Counted from the first letter of the stretch, positions 1 through 8,053 are shown. The stretch is DNA of 29,802 bases from CAZLNO01 sp964561005 (GCA_964561005.1 CAZLNO010000042.1:1-29802), one strand, 5' to 3'. Translations and numbers: made by a program. The notes: a model not told the origin generated them from the sequence alone.

Positions 1-27
1 TGGGTGGCCTCATGCTTGGCGTCCCGC

Positions 28-105
28 CGACTGCGTGTCCGACAAGCTCAGCATGAGGTCCTCGTCCCGAGCTTGTCGGACACGCAGTCGACGCCCTTGG
101 GCGTC
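28..105. repeat. Dispersed intergenic palindrome, variant copy
   Basis: Two perfect 22-bp inverted arms (28-49 and 69-90) enclose a 19-base loop. A second small hairpin, GACGCCC-tt-GGGCGTC, follows at 90-105. The arms contain GACAAGCTC and the loop contains AGCATGAGG, the same words found in the repeats near 23.1 kb and 29.7 kb, so this is a diverged member of that family. No open reading frame here looks coding. It lies beyond the terminator of the gmaS-mgs operon. Confidence 0.75.
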
Positions 106-172
106 AAGGACGAGTCCAATCAAACGTCGAGCGGTATCAAAATCAAGTGCCGCTGGTATTATTTTTCCCAGC

Positions 173-201
173 AAAAAGGGGCGCCAGCGCGCTGACGCCC
201 C
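173..201 (-). terminator. Rho-independent terminator of the gmaS-mgsABC operon
   Basis: Read on the minus strand, an 11-bp G/C stem (178-188 against 191-201, with one G-U pair) is followed directly by five T residues (173-177 as A on the plus strand). It begins about 34 bases after the stop codon of the 131-aa gene, so it plausibly ends the whole leftward operon. Confidence 0.85.
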
Positions 202-234
202 GCAGGGAGACGTTGGTGACGTGTCGGGAGGTTC

Positions 235-630
235 CTAGGCCTTGCGGTAGGCCTGGTTGAGGTCCACCAGCGGGTGACGCGGGGACATCTGGAACTTCAC
301 CAGCAGTTCGCGGGCGATCATGTCGCGGTCCTGCTGGTTGTCCGGCAGATGGATGTCCTCGGGCACCTGGACCCAGCCGTTGATGTTGCGGTCGAACACC
401 GCCGGCCGGCCTTCCTCGTAGCCCATGTGGACGTCCTCCAGCCAGTTGAGGTCGTCCCAGCCCATGAACTCGATGTACTCCTTGAGGAAGGGCGTGAGGC
501 GGCTGTAGTCGGGCAGCAGGTTCACGTCGTAGCGATAGCCGATGTGCTGCCCGATCCACTTCTCGCGTTCGGTGTCGACACCGTCGCCCTTCAGGAAGTG
601 GTCGATGTCCTTGTTGCTCTCTTCGCTCAT
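235..630 (-). CDS. Uncharacterised 131-aa protein, last gene of the N-methylglutamate synthase operon
   Basis: I do not recognise a named family. The product is a small, acidic, soluble-looking protein rich in D, E, W and Y, with no signal peptide, membrane segment or Cys-based metal motif. Its N-terminus is MSEESNKDIDHFL and its core runs from about residue 45 to 95 (GWDDLNWLEDVHMGYEEG and following). The start is set by GGAGG seven bases before the ATG. It lies 13 bases after mgsC and just before the operon terminator, so it is almost certainly co-transcribed with gmaS-mgsABC. A role as an accessory or assembly subunit of the synthase is an inference from position only. Confidence 0.8.
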   Translation of the reverse strand: MSEESNKDIDHFLKGDGVDTEREKWIGQHIGYRYDVNLLPDYSRLTPFLKEYIEFMGWDDLNWLEDVHMGYEEGRPAVFDRNINGWVQVPEDIHLPDNQQDRDMIARELLVKFQMSPRHPLVDLNQAYRKA

Positions 631-643
631 TTGCGCACCTCCC

Positions 644-2029
644 TCAGAACCGGGTCATGTCCGGACGGCCGACGGTGTGGCGCGTGCCGGCCAGCGGCAC
701 CATCGCCATGGCCGAGGCCTCCATCGTCAGCGCCGCCAGGTCCTCCGGCTCCAGCGAGTGGACGTCGGTCTTGCCGCAGGCGCGGGCCATCATCTGGCAC
801 TCCAGCGCGAGCGTGTGCAGGAAGTTGTACACGCGCTCCGCCGCCTCGTCCGGGTTCAGCCGCTTGCGCAGCTCCGGGTCCTGCGTCGCCACGCCGACCG
901 GGCAGCGGCCCGTGTGGCAGTGGTAGCAGTAGCCGGCCTCGACGCCGATCTCGTTCTCGTAGTCGGCCTCGGGGATGTCCCGGTTGCAGTTCAGCGCCAT
1001 CATGGCCGAGTGGCCGATGGCCACGGCGTCGGCGCCCAGGGCGAGCGCCTTGGCGACGTCGGCCCCGTTGCGCACGCCGCCGGCGTAGATCAGCTTGATC
1101 TCGCCGGTCTTGCCGACGTCGTCCAGGGCCAGGCGGGCCTGGCGGATCGCGGCGATGCCGGGCACGCCGGTCTCCTCGGTGGCGATGTGCGGGCCGGCGC
1201 CGGTGCCGCCCTCCATGCCGTCGATGTAGATGGAGTCCGGATCGCACTTGGCCGCCATGCGCACGTCGTCATAGACGCGCGCCGCGCCCAGCTTGAGCTG
1301 GATGGGGATCTGCCAGTCGGTGGCCTCGCGGATCTCCTGGATCTTCAGCGCCAGGTCGTCCGGTCCCAGCCAGTCGGGGTGGCGGGCCGGCGAGCGCTGG
1401 TCGATGCCGGCGGGCAGCGAGCGCATCTCCGCCACCTGGTCGGTGACCTTCTGGCCCATCAGGTGGCCGCCCAGGCCGACCTTGCAGCCCTGGCCGATGA
1501 AGAACTCCACGCCGTCGGCCAGGCGCAGGTGGTGCGGGTTGAAGCCGTAGCGCGACTGGATGCACTGGTAGAACCACTTCATCGAGTAGCGCCGCTCGTC
1601 GGGGATCATCCCGCCCTCGCCGGAGCAGGTGGCCGTCCCCGCCATGGTGGCGCCGCGGGCCAGCGCGGTCTTCGCCTCGTAGGACAGCGCGCCGAAGCTC
1701 ATGCCGGTGATGTAGACCGGAATGTCCAGCTCCAGCGGCCGCTTGCAGCGGTTGCCGATGACCGTCCTGGTCTCGCACTTCTCGCGGTAGCCCTCGATGA
1801 CGAAGCGGGTCAGCGTGCCCGGCAGGAACGTCAGCTCGTCCCAGGTCGGGATGTCCTTGAACAGGGAGAAGCCGCGCATCCGGTAGCGGCCGAGGTCCGA
1901 CTTCACGTGGATGTCGTCGATGACCTCGGGCGGGAACATCTTGCTCTGCCCAAGAATGTAGCGGTTGCGCTTGGACTTCTTGGCCGGCTGCTCCTCCGGC
2001 GCCGGCGCGGGAGTCGGTCTCGTCGACAT
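644..2029 (-). CDS. mgsC: N-methylglutamate synthase subunit C (GltB2/GlxD-like FMN, Fe-S subunit)
   Basis: This 461-aa protein matches the FMN-binding synthase domain of the glutamate synthase large subunit, carried as a separate polypeptide. Visible features are the GMSFGALSYEAK stretch, SGEGGMIPDER, the Gly-rich barrel strands YIDGMEGGTGAGP and YAGGVRNGADVAKALALGADA, and a cysteine set C-x2-C-x4-C in YCYHCHTGRCPVG that fits the [3Fe-4S] site of GltB. In the NMG pathway this subunit would form N-methylglutamate from gamma-glutamylmethylamide or methylamine and 2-oxoglutarate. I chose the ATG at 2029, preceded by AAAGGG, over an in-frame GTG nine bases upstream. A GlxD role in another amine pathway is possible if the neighbours are ignored. 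Confidence 0.88.
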   Translation of the reverse strand: MSTRPTPAPAPEEQPAKKSKRNRYILGQSKMFPPEVIDDIHVKSDLGRYRMRGFSLFKDIPTWDELTFLPGTLTRFVIEGYREKCETRTVIGNRCKRPLELDIPVYITGMSFGALSYEAKTALARGATMAGTATCSGEGGMIPDERRYSMKWFYQCIQSRYGFNPHHLRLADGVEFFIGQGCKVGLGGHLMGQKVTDQVAEMRSLPAGIDQRSPARHPDWLGPDDLALKIQEIREATDWQIPIQLKLGAARVYDDVRMAAKCDPDSIYIDGMEGGTGAGPHIATEETGVPGIAAIRQARLALDDVGKTGEIKLIYAGGVRNGADVAKALALGADAVAIGHSAMMALNCNRDIPEADYENEIGVEAGYCYHCHTGRCPVGVATQDPELRKRLNPDEAAERVYNFLHTLALECQMMARACGKTDVHSLEPEDLAALTMEASAMAMVPLAGTRHTVGRPDMTRF

Positions 2030-2066
2030 GGTCAACACCCTTTCTGGCGTAAGGCCGCTCGCGCTC

Positions 2067-2912
2067 TTAAAGCGCGATCTTCTTCTCGGTCGGCTCCAGG
2101 TTGTCGTAGTTCCAGAGCTTCTTCCCGGCGACGATCTTGGTCATGTTCTTGACGCCGCGCGGGGCCGAGAGGCCGTAGTTCTTGAGCTTGCGCTCAAGCC
2201 ATTCGATGTCGCGGTCGGTCATTTCCGCCTCGACCGCGTCGATGCCCAGGCTGGCGATCTTGCCGCCGACATAGATCGTCCCGTCGTACATCGAGTCGCC
2301 CAGGTTGTGCTTGGCGTCGCCCAGGATCACCATGCGCCCGCGCTGCATCATGAAGCCGCTGAAGGCCCCGGTGTTGCCGCCGACGATGATGGTCCCGCCC
2401 TTCATGTCGATGCCCGTCCGCGCGCCGACGTCGCCCTTGCAGACGAGGTCGCCGCCGCGCATCGCCGCGCCGAAGGTGGAGCCGGCGTTCTTCTCGATGA
2501 CCACGGTGCCGGCCATCATGTTCTCGCCGCAGGACCAGCCGACGCGGCCGCTGATGCGCACATTCGGCCCGTCGATCAGGCCGACGCCAAAGTAGCCCAG
2601 GCTGCCCTTGAAGTAGAGCTGAAGGCGGTTGAGGATGCCGACGCCAAGCGAGTGCTTGGCGCCGGGGTTGTGGACCACGATGGTGCCGTAGCCCTCCTGC
2701 ATCAGCTCCCGGATCTTCTTGTTGATGTGCCGGATATCCATGTCCTGGGCATCGAACTCGGTGCGCTTGTTGAAGTCGACGTCCACCGAGTCGTGGTAGG
2801 CGAAATTGCCCTCTTCCTCGACCTTGAAGAAGGTCTGCTGCGTGCGCCCGGTGAGCCGCTCCTCGTGCAGCCCCATCCGGGTCGACTCGTGCTGACCGGT
2901 TACTTCTGCCAT
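2067..2912 (-). CDS. mgsB: N-methylglutamate synthase subunit B (GltB3/GlxC-like GXGXG protein)
   Basis: This 281-aa protein is almost entirely a GXGXG beta-helix, like the C-terminal domain of the glutamate synthase large subunit. Repeating glycine turns run from about residue 95 to 240 (for example LGVGIL, GYFGVGLIDG, GGNTGAF, LGDAKHNLGD, YVGGKIASLG). In GltB this domain is structural and holds the amidotransferase and synthase domains together, so the same is expected here. It starts 13 bases inside the end of mgsA (overlapping genes), with GGAGG seven bases before its ATG, which implies coupled translation and matched subunit amounts. It carries no catalytic residues that I can identify. 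Confidence 0.88.
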   Translation of the reverse strand: MAEVTGQHESTRMGLHEERLTGRTQQTFFKVEEEGNFAYHDSVDVDFNKRTEFDAQDMDIRHINKKIRELMQEGYGTIVVHNPGAKHSLGVGILNRLQLYFKGSLGYFGVGLIDGPNVRISGRVGWSCGENMMAGTVVIEKNAGSTFGAAMRGGDLVCKGDVGARTGIDMKGGTIIVGGNTGAFSGFMMQRGRMVILGDAKHNLGDSMYDGTIYVGGKIASLGIDAVEAEMTDRDIEWLERKLKNYGLSAPRGVKNMTKIVAGKKLWNYDNLEPTEKKIAL

Positions 2913-3835
2913 ACCCGGACCTCCGCCTCGTAGGGATCAAAGGTGTCGATCTCGTGCGGGAAGATGGACCGGATGGCGACCTCCTCGGAGGCCAGGCCGA
3001 TGAAGTCGTCGCTCTCGTAGAGCACCATCGGCTTCGCCGCCATCTCGTCCTTCGCCATGCCCAGGCTGTCCGAGGTGGCGATCAGATAGGTGAAGACCCC
3101 GTCCAGCTCGTGCAGCGACTTCTCCATCGCCTCCTTGAGGGAGAAGCCCTGGTCCATCTGGTCAGCGACGTAGACCGCGATCAGCTCCGAATCGCAGCTC
3201 GACATGAACCGCCGGCCGCGGCGCTCCAGCGCCCGGCGATGGGTCCAGTAGTTGGTGAGCTGGCCGTTGTGCACCACCGAGACGTCGTCGAAGGGATAGG
3301 CCCAGTAGGGGTGGGCCGAGCGGATGTCGACGTCGGACTCCGTCGCCATGCGGGTGTGGCCGATGGCGTGGGTGCCGTTGAAGCCGTCCAGGTGGTAGGC
3401 GTCCGACACCATGTTGGCGTCGCCCAGGTCCTTGATCAGCTCCAGGGCGTGGCCGAGCGACAGCACCTCGCCGCCCTCGATGTCCTCGATGTTCGCGACC
3501 AGAAGCGCCAGGTCGCCGTCATACTGGATGACGTAGCGGAAGGCGTACTCGGTCACCGCTTCGGCATCGAGGATCTTGACGCCCAACTGGCGCAGGCGCT
3601 CGTCGACCTCGGTGCGGCGCTCCTCGATCCTGCGGTGGATGCCCAGGCCGTGGCGCAGTTCCTCCTGCTCCGCGACCTTGAAGCGGATCACCCGCCGATC
3701 GGCGTTGTTCTGGCCGTAGAGGGCAAAGCCGGTCGAGTCGGGGCCGCGATGCTTCAGCGCCCGCAGCATCGAGGTCATCTCGGCCCCGATGTTCCCGCTC
3801 TTGCCCTTGTGGATCAGGCCGGCAATTCCACACAT
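2900..3835 (-). CDS. mgsA: N-methylglutamate synthase subunit A (class II glutamine amidotransferase, GlxB-like)
   Basis: This 311-aa protein is a class II (Ntn-type) glutamine amidotransferase. The nucleophile is Cys2 in MCGIAGL, exposed once Met1 is removed. Other family marks are LKHRGPDSTGFALYG, GHTRMATESDVD and VHNGQLTNYWTHR. In GltB and GlxB this domain releases ammonia from an amide. In the NMG synthase it is expected to act on gamma-glutamylmethylamide and pass methylamine on. The start has AGGAGAGG upstream and gives the required N-terminal Met-Cys. It is the second gene of the leftward operon, 21 bases after gmaS, and overlaps mgsB. Confidence 0.9.
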   Translation of the reverse strand: MCGIAGLIHKGKSGNIGAEMTSMLRALKHRGPDSTGFALYGQNNADRRVIRFKVAEQEELRHGLGIHRRIEERRTEVDERLRQLGVKILDAEAVTEYAFRYVIQYDGDLALLVANIEDIEGGEVLSLGHALELIKDLGDANMVSDAYHLDGFNGTHAIGHTRMATESDVDIRSAHPYWAYPFDDVSVVHNGQLTNYWTHRRALERRGRRFMSSCDSELIAVYVADQMDQGFSLKEAMEKSLHELDGVFTYLIATSDSLGMAKDEMAAKPMVLYESDDFIGLASEEVAIRSIFPHEIDTFDPYEAEVRVWQK

Positions 3836-3856
3836 GCTTCTGACCTCTCCTGGGGG

Positions 3857-5329
3857 TTACGGCAGGACGTCGAGGTACTGCTCGAGGTCCCATTCGGTGA
3901 CGGTGGCGAGGAAATTCTCCCACTCGTCGTTCTTGTAGTGCATGAAGACGCGGTGCAGTTCGCCCGGCAGCGCCGACTTGACGATCTCGTCCTGCTCGAA
4001 CTTCTCCAGGCCCTCGCCCAGCGACATCGGCAGCTTCTGCACCGTGCCCTTCACCTCGTCCATGTGGTCGTAGATGTTGCGCTGCTCGGCCGGGCCGGGG
4101 TCCAGCTTGCGCTTGATGCCGTCGTCCATCGCCCTCAGCAGGCCGGCGGACAGCAGGTAGGGGTTGTGCGCGGAGTCGACCGCCTTGTACTCGTAGCGGC
4201 CCGGCGCGGAGTTGCGCACGCCGGCGGTGCGGTTCTGGAAGCCCCAGTTGGCGTAGACCGGCGCCCAGAAGCCGGTGTCCATGAGCCGGCGGTAGGAGTT
4301 CACCGTGGAGCAGCCCAGCACGGTCAGGCCCTGCAGGTGCTCCAGCAGGCCGCCCATGGCGTACTTGCCGATCTCGCCCGGCTCGCGCGGGTTGTCGCCC
4401 TCCGGCAGGAAGGTGTTCTCGCCGCCGTTGCGATAGGTGAACGGCTGCTCCATGCCGGCGATCGGGTTGTTGCCGAGGTCGTTCACGCTGTCTTCGCCGC
4501 CGCGCCACAGCGACAGGTTGGTGTGGCAGGCCGAGGCCGAGACGCTCATGAACGGCTTGGACATGAAGCAGGCGATCAGGTCGTGCTCGCGCGCCACCTG
4601 GGCGCAGATCTGGCGATAGGTGGTCAGCCGGTCGGCGTTGCGCAGCACCTCGTCGAAGGTGAAGTTCAATTCGAGCTGGCCCGGCGCGTCCTCGTGGTCG
4701 CCCTGGATCATGTCCAGACCCATCGCCTGGGCGTACTCGATCACCTTCATGAACACGGGGCGCAGCGATTCGAACTGGTCGATGTGGTAGCAGAACGGCT
4801 TGGAGAAACCGCCGGCCGGCCGGCCGTTCTCGTCACGCTTCAGCCACATCATCTCCGGCTCGGTGCCGACGCGCATGTGCAGGCCGTCGTGCTCCTTCTG
4901 GAACTGCTCGTGGATGCGGCGCAGGTTGCCGCGGCTGTCGGACTCCAGATAGGCGCCCGGATTGTCGGGATGCTCGCGGCCGCGGAAGCAGGTGCAGAAC
5001 ACCCGCGCCACGCGCTTGTCCCAGGGGAGCTGCACGAAGGTCTCGGGCTCCGGAATGCCGACCAGCTCCCAGGCCTCCGGACCATAGCCGATGTAGTCCC
5101 CGTGGCGGTCGATGAAGAGGTTCGCCGTCGATCCGTAGACGAGCTGAAAGCCGTTGCCCGCGAGGCGCTCCCAGTGATTGGCCGGCGCGCCCTTGCCCAT
5201 GATGCGCCCGGTGACCGAGACGAACTGGTAGTAGATATATGTAATGCCCAGTTCGTTAATCAGGTTGCGAACTTGTTTGACTTTGTCGTCGCGACCGGGT
5301 TGGTCGAGAAAGTTTTCCAGATCAGTCAT
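3857..5329 (-). CDS. gmaS: Gamma-glutamylmethylamide synthetase (glutamine synthetase superfamily)
   Basis: This 490-aa protein has the glutamine synthetase fold: the catalytic-domain motif GTEPEMMW (Glu157/Glu159), GDHEDAPGQLELNF (His212, Glu213, Glu220), KPFMSVSASACHTNLSLW (the His-x-Asn loop at 269-271), NSYRRL, and DSAHNPYLLSAGLL near the C-terminus. GmaS joins methylamine to glutamate with ATP. The assignment to GmaS rather than GlnT or GlnA rests on the mgsABC and mgdABCD neighbours; the core motifs are shared by all of them. An open frame continues upstream to 5662, but the ATG at 5329 has GAGGAG at the right spacing and begins the conserved sequence. The extra upstream residues are unlike any family member, and they would run through the operator-like repeats. 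Confidence 0.87.
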   Translation of the reverse strand: MTDLENFLDQPGRDDKVKQVRNLINELGITYIYYQFVSVTGRIMGKGAPANHWERLAGNGFQLVYGSTANLFIDRHGDYIGYGPEAWELVGIPEPETFVQLPWDKRVARVFCTCFRGREHPDNPGAYLESDSRGNLRRIHEQFQKEHDGLHMRVGTEPEMMWLKRDENGRPAGGFSKPFCYHIDQFESLRPVFMKVIEYAQAMGLDMIQGDHEDAPGQLELNFTFDEVLRNADRLTTYRQICAQVAREHDLIACFMSKPFMSVSASACHTNLSLWRGGEDSVNDLGNNPIAGMEQPFTYRNGGENTFLPEGDNPREPGEIGKYAMGGLLEHLQGLTVLGCSTVNSYRRLMDTGFWAPVYANWGFQNRTAGVRNSAPGRYEYKAVDSAHNPYLLSAGLLRAMDDGIKRKLDPGPAEQRNIYDHMDEVKGTVQKLPMSLGEGLEKFEQDEIVKSALPGELHRVFMHYKNDEWENFLATVTEWDLEQYLDVLP

Positions 5330-5479
5330 CGGACCCGTCTCCTCATGTTTTTTACTCGAAGCCCTTGTGGGTGGGAGGTCCGGAAGCCCCCCTTTGATGC
5401 CATGCGGGCGGGCGCCATTCGGGCCGTGCGCCGTCGCCCGGTCACCCGCCCAATTGAACACATCCAGACCGATATGGAA

Positions 5480-5543
5480 ACCAATTTCTTGCAGGAGATC
5501 GCGAACTGGTCCAGATTGGTATAGACAAGGCAACAAGAAATTG
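5480..5543. promoter_or_regulatory. Operator-like repeat cluster between gmaS and the GntR gene
   Basis: Ten-base perfect inverted arms CAATTTCTTG (5482-5491) and CAAGAAATTG (5534-5543) are centred 52 bp apart, close to five helical turns. Between them sit the palindrome CTGGTCCAG (5506-5514) and ATTGGT (5515-5520), and ACCAAT overlaps the left arm (5480-5485). AACTGGTCC at 5505-5512 and flanks resemble the left half of FadR-type operators, and ATTGGT resembles PdhR/LldR-type half-sites. The best reading is a binding region for the adjacent FCD-type regulator controlling both divergent arms. No clear -35/-10 pair is visible. Confidence 0.45.
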
Positions 5544-5581
5544 ATCGCGGGGGTCGGGAACGCCAGATAGGAGGACAAAAC

Positions 5582-5606
5582 CGCATGCGCGCGAACGCAT
5601 GCGCGC
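5582..5606. repeat. Tandem CGCATGCGCGC repeats in the GntR gene leader
   Basis: CGCATGCGCGC occurs twice (5582-5592 and 5596-5606), 14 bp apart. Each copy contains the 8-bp palindrome CGCATGCG, and the two together can also form a GCATGCG/CGCATGC hairpin. The pair lies 35 bases before the regulator start codon, which would suit autoregulation or a leader hairpin. The function is inferred. Confidence 0.5.
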
Positions 5607-5640
5607 CGAACTGGGCGGATGAGGAGGAAGAAGGGCATTG

Positions 5641-6339
5641 ATGGAGAAGAACGACAGGCCACTGGCCGCCGGCCACGGCTCGGCCGCGATCGCGCGTCAA
5701 CTCCGCCTCGCGATCACCAACGGGCAGTACGGCTATGGGGACCGGCTGCCCCCCGAGCGCCAGCTCGCCACCCATTTCGGCACCTCGCGCAGCACGATGC
5801 GTGAAGCGCTGCGCCAGCTCGAGGACCAGAACCTGGTCAGCCGCCGCATGGGCAGCGGCACCTTCGTCACTTACTCGCCGCAGACCGAGGACGTGCGCAT
5901 CGCGGAGATCACCTCGCCGCTGCAACTGGTGCAGGTGCGCATCGGCCTGGAGCCGCAGATGGTGCGCCTGGCGGTGCCCAACGCCACCGCGCGCGACCTG
6001 GACAAGCTGGAGGCCGCCCTGCGCCGGGTGGAGCGGGAGAGCGAGGACCAGGACGCCTTCTCCCGCGCCGACGAGCAGTTCCACCTGGCGCTGGCCGAGT
6101 GCTCGGCGAATCCCCTCATCGTGTGGATGTACCAGCAGATCAACGCGATCCGGGAGCGCGCGGAGTGGAACTCCGTCAAGATCAAGATCCTCTGCCCCCA
6201 GCGCATCCAGGAATACAACCGCAGTCACCGGCAGCTCTACGAGGCCATCCGCGGGCGCAACTCCAGGGCGGCCGAGGAGCTGATCCGCGACCACCTGGCC
6301 ATGGCCCAGAAGGACTTGATCGGCGTCGGGACGGATTGA
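5641..6339 (+). CDS. GntR-family transcriptional regulator, FadR/FCD subgroup
   Basis: This 232-aa DNA-binding repressor or activator has an N-terminal winged helix (about residues 10-78; LPPERQLATHFGTSRSTMREALRQL split over the recognition helix, and MGSGTFV in the wing). The C-terminal all-helical FCD ligand domain spans about 95-220. The FCD metal-site pattern is present: D-x3-H in DEQFHLAL, and two further His in SHRQLYEAI and IRDHLAMA. Sitting between the divergent gmaS-mgs and mgd arms, it is the obvious candidate to sense methylamine or a pathway intermediate and control both. The ATG at 5641 is preceded by AGGAGGAAGAAGGG; a TTG one codon earlier is the alternative. A terminator follows, so it is probably transcribed separately from mgdA. 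Confidence 0.88.
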   Translation: MEKNDRPLAAGHGSAAIARQLRLAITNGQYGYGDRLPPERQLATHFGTSRSTMREALRQLEDQNLVSRRMGSGTFVTYSPQTEDVRIAEITSPLQLVQVRIGLEPQMVRLAVPNATARDLDKLEAALRRVERESEDQDAFSRADEQFHLALAECSANPLIVWMYQQINAIRERAEWNSVKIKILCPQRIQEYNRSHRQLYEAIRGRNSRAAEELIRDHLAMAQKDLIGVGTD

Positions 6340-6352
6340 GCCGGCGACCGGT

Positions 6353-6368
6353 AAGCGGCCGCTTTTTT
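6353..6368 (+). terminator. Probable terminator of the GntR regulator gene
   Basis: The 12-base palindrome AAGCGGCCGCTT runs straight into TTTT, 13 bases after the regulator stop codon, with the extra small hairpin CCGG-cga-CCGG just before it. The stem is short, so termination may be partial. Confidence 0.5.
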
Positions 6369-6772
6369 CCTCGCCCGCCAAAGCTCCGTCCCGGACCGGC
6401 AGCGAACCAATGCCGGCGCTTGCCATCCTGTGCGGGCGCGATCGGTTCGTTCCGGGCCGCAAGGGCGTGGCCGACATCGCGACATCTTGGCGTGGTCCGA
6501 ACGGCGCTGCGGGAAAACGACGACCGCGCGCCGTGCGATGACGGATTCGGGCAAGGCGCCGGCCGTCGCAGGGTGTCTAAACTGACCGCGCGCCGCGGTC
6601 GCGGGCGCGCCGGTCGGTCGCAGCCGGGATTCCACGGTATTCACCGGGCCGCCGCCATTCCGCGCGGCGCCGCACGACCGGCCATACCGGACCCGGGTTT
6701 CGTGCGCCCGATGACACACCCAGGGGGCGTGACCATTCGCCGCCCGATTCCGAAGTGGAGCGGCCCACCGCC
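6369..6772 (+). promoter_or_regulatory. 404-bp non-coding leader of the mgd operon
   Basis: No convincing gene is visible on either strand; open frames here are high-GC shadows. The mgdABCD promoter must lie here if the upstream terminator works. Words shared with the gmaS-side operator cluster recur: ACCAAT at 6406-6411 and TGGTCC at 6493-6498 (within TGGTCCGAAC). I found no convincing sigma-70 or sigma-54 promoter by eye. Confidence 0.35.
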
Positions 6773-8014
6773 ATGCCACATCGCCTTCTCAAGTACGGCC
6801 TGTCCCGGCACTACCCCGCGCGCCGGCAGTTCCCGCCGGCGGAGGACATCAAGCCCGGCTACGACGTCGTCATCATCGGCGGCGGCGGGCACGGCCTCGC
6901 GGCGGCCTACTACCTCGCCAAGTACCACGGCATCACCAACGTCGCCGTGCTGGAGAAAGGCTGGCTCGCCTCCGGCAACACGGCGCGCAACACCGCCATC
7001 GTGCGCTCCAACTACCTGACGCCCGAGGGGGTGCGCTTCTACGACGAATCGGTGAGGCTCTTCGAGGGGCTGTCCAACGAGTTCGACTTCAACATCCTCT
7101 ACTCGACGCGCGGCCACCTGACGCTGGCGCACACCGACGGCGCCCTGCGCACCGCGCGCTGGCGGGCGGAGGTGAACAAGCATCTCGGCGTCAAGTCGCG
7201 CCTGGTCTACCCGGACGAGCTGGCCGAGCTTTGCCCGCAGCTCAACCTGTCGAAGAACGTCCGCCTGCCGGTGCTGGGCGCGCTCTACCACGAGCCGGGC
7301 TCGATCGCGCGCCACGACGCGGTCGCCTGGGGCTACGCCCGCGGCGCCTTCGAGCGCGGCGTGCACATCCACCAGCAGACCGAGGTGACCGGCATCGACA
7401 TCTCGAACGGGCGGGTCACCGGCGTCCAGACCAATCGCGGCCGCATTGCCTGCGATCAGGTCATTCAGGCCGTCGCCGGCTATTCCAGCGAGGTCGGGCG
7501 GTTGGCCGGGCTGCGCCTGCCGATCCGCTCGGTCCCGCTGCAGGCCTGCGTCTCCGAGCCGCTGAAGCCGTTCCTGGACACGATCGTCGTCTCCGGCTCG
7601 CTGCACACCTACGTCTCGCAGTCCTCGCGCGGCGAACTGGTGATGGGCGGCTCGGTCGACCCCTACAGCCTCTACCAGACCCGCTCGACCCTGGACTTCA
7701 AGGAGGGCCTGGCCGGCCACATGCTGGAGCTCTTCCCGTTCCTGTCGAAGGTGAAGGTGCTGCGCCAGTGGGCGGGCGTCGCCGACATGACGCCGGACTT
7801 CGCGCCCGTCATGGGCGAGACGCCGGTGCAGAACTACTGGATCGACGCCGGCTGGGGCACCTGGGGCTTCAAGGCCACGCCGGTCTGCGGCAAGCGCATG
7901 GCCGAGACCGTGGCCACCGGCAAGGTCCCGGACATCCTGGAACCCTTCCACATGGCGCGCTTCGAGGGCTTCCAGCAGCTCGGCGAGAAGGGCGCGGCCT
8001 CGGTGGGGCATTAG
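6773..8014 (+). CDS. mgdA: N-methylglutamate dehydrogenase subunit A (sarcosine oxidase beta-like flavoprotein)
   Basis: This 413-aa protein belongs to the DAO/SoxB family. The N-terminal dinucleotide fold DVVIIGGGGHGLAAAYYLAK (split near residue 25-45) binds FAD, followed by LEKGWLASGNTARN. His181 in GSIARHDAVAWG matches the histidine that carries covalent FMN in heterotetrameric sarcosine oxidase. The C-terminal FAD contacts WAGVADMTPDFAPV and GWGTWGFKATPV are intact. It would oxidise N-methylglutamate at the FAD site. I preferred the ATG at 6773, which begins MPHRLLKYGLSRHY as in the family, over a GTG 18 bases upstream. It is annotated as NMG dehydrogenase rather than sarcosine oxidase because gmaS and mgsABC are adjacent and divergent. 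Confidence 0.88.
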   Translation: MPHRLLKYGLSRHYPARRQFPPAEDIKPGYDVVIIGGGGHGLAAAYYLAKYHGITNVAVLEKGWLASGNTARNTAIVRSNYLTPEGVRFYDESVRLFEGLSNEFDFNILYSTRGHLTLAHTDGALRTARWRAEVNKHLGVKSRLVYPDELAELCPQLNLSKNVRLPVLGALYHEPGSIARHDAVAWGYARGAFERGVHIHQQTEVTGIDISNGRVTGVQTNRGRIACDQVIQAVAGYSSEVGRLAGLRLPIRSVPLQACVSEPLKPFLDTIVVSGSLHTYVSQSSRGELVMGGSVDPYSLYQTRSTLDFKEGLAGHMLELFPFLSKVKVLRQWAGVADMTPDFAPVMGETPVQNYWIDAGWGTWGFKATPVCGKRMAETVATGKVPDILEPFHMARFEGFQQLGEKGAASVGH

Positions 8015-8053
8015 GAGGCCGCGTGGTTGGTCCCCACCCGGCGCTTCGCGCCG

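Noticed and set aside
542..2152. Long plus-strand open frame opposite mgsC and similar 250-1000-codon frames opposite other genes (for example 2954-5524, 8406-11642)
   Set aside because: These are antisense shadows produced by high GC at third positions; their products are low-complexity H/R/V/A-rich and have no domain pattern, while the opposite strand encodes recognisable enzymes.
5330..5662. Open frame extending GmaS by 111 residues at the N-terminus
   Set aside because: The ATG at 5329 has a good ribosome site and begins the conserved sequence; the extension covers the divergent operator-like repeats and resembles no family member.
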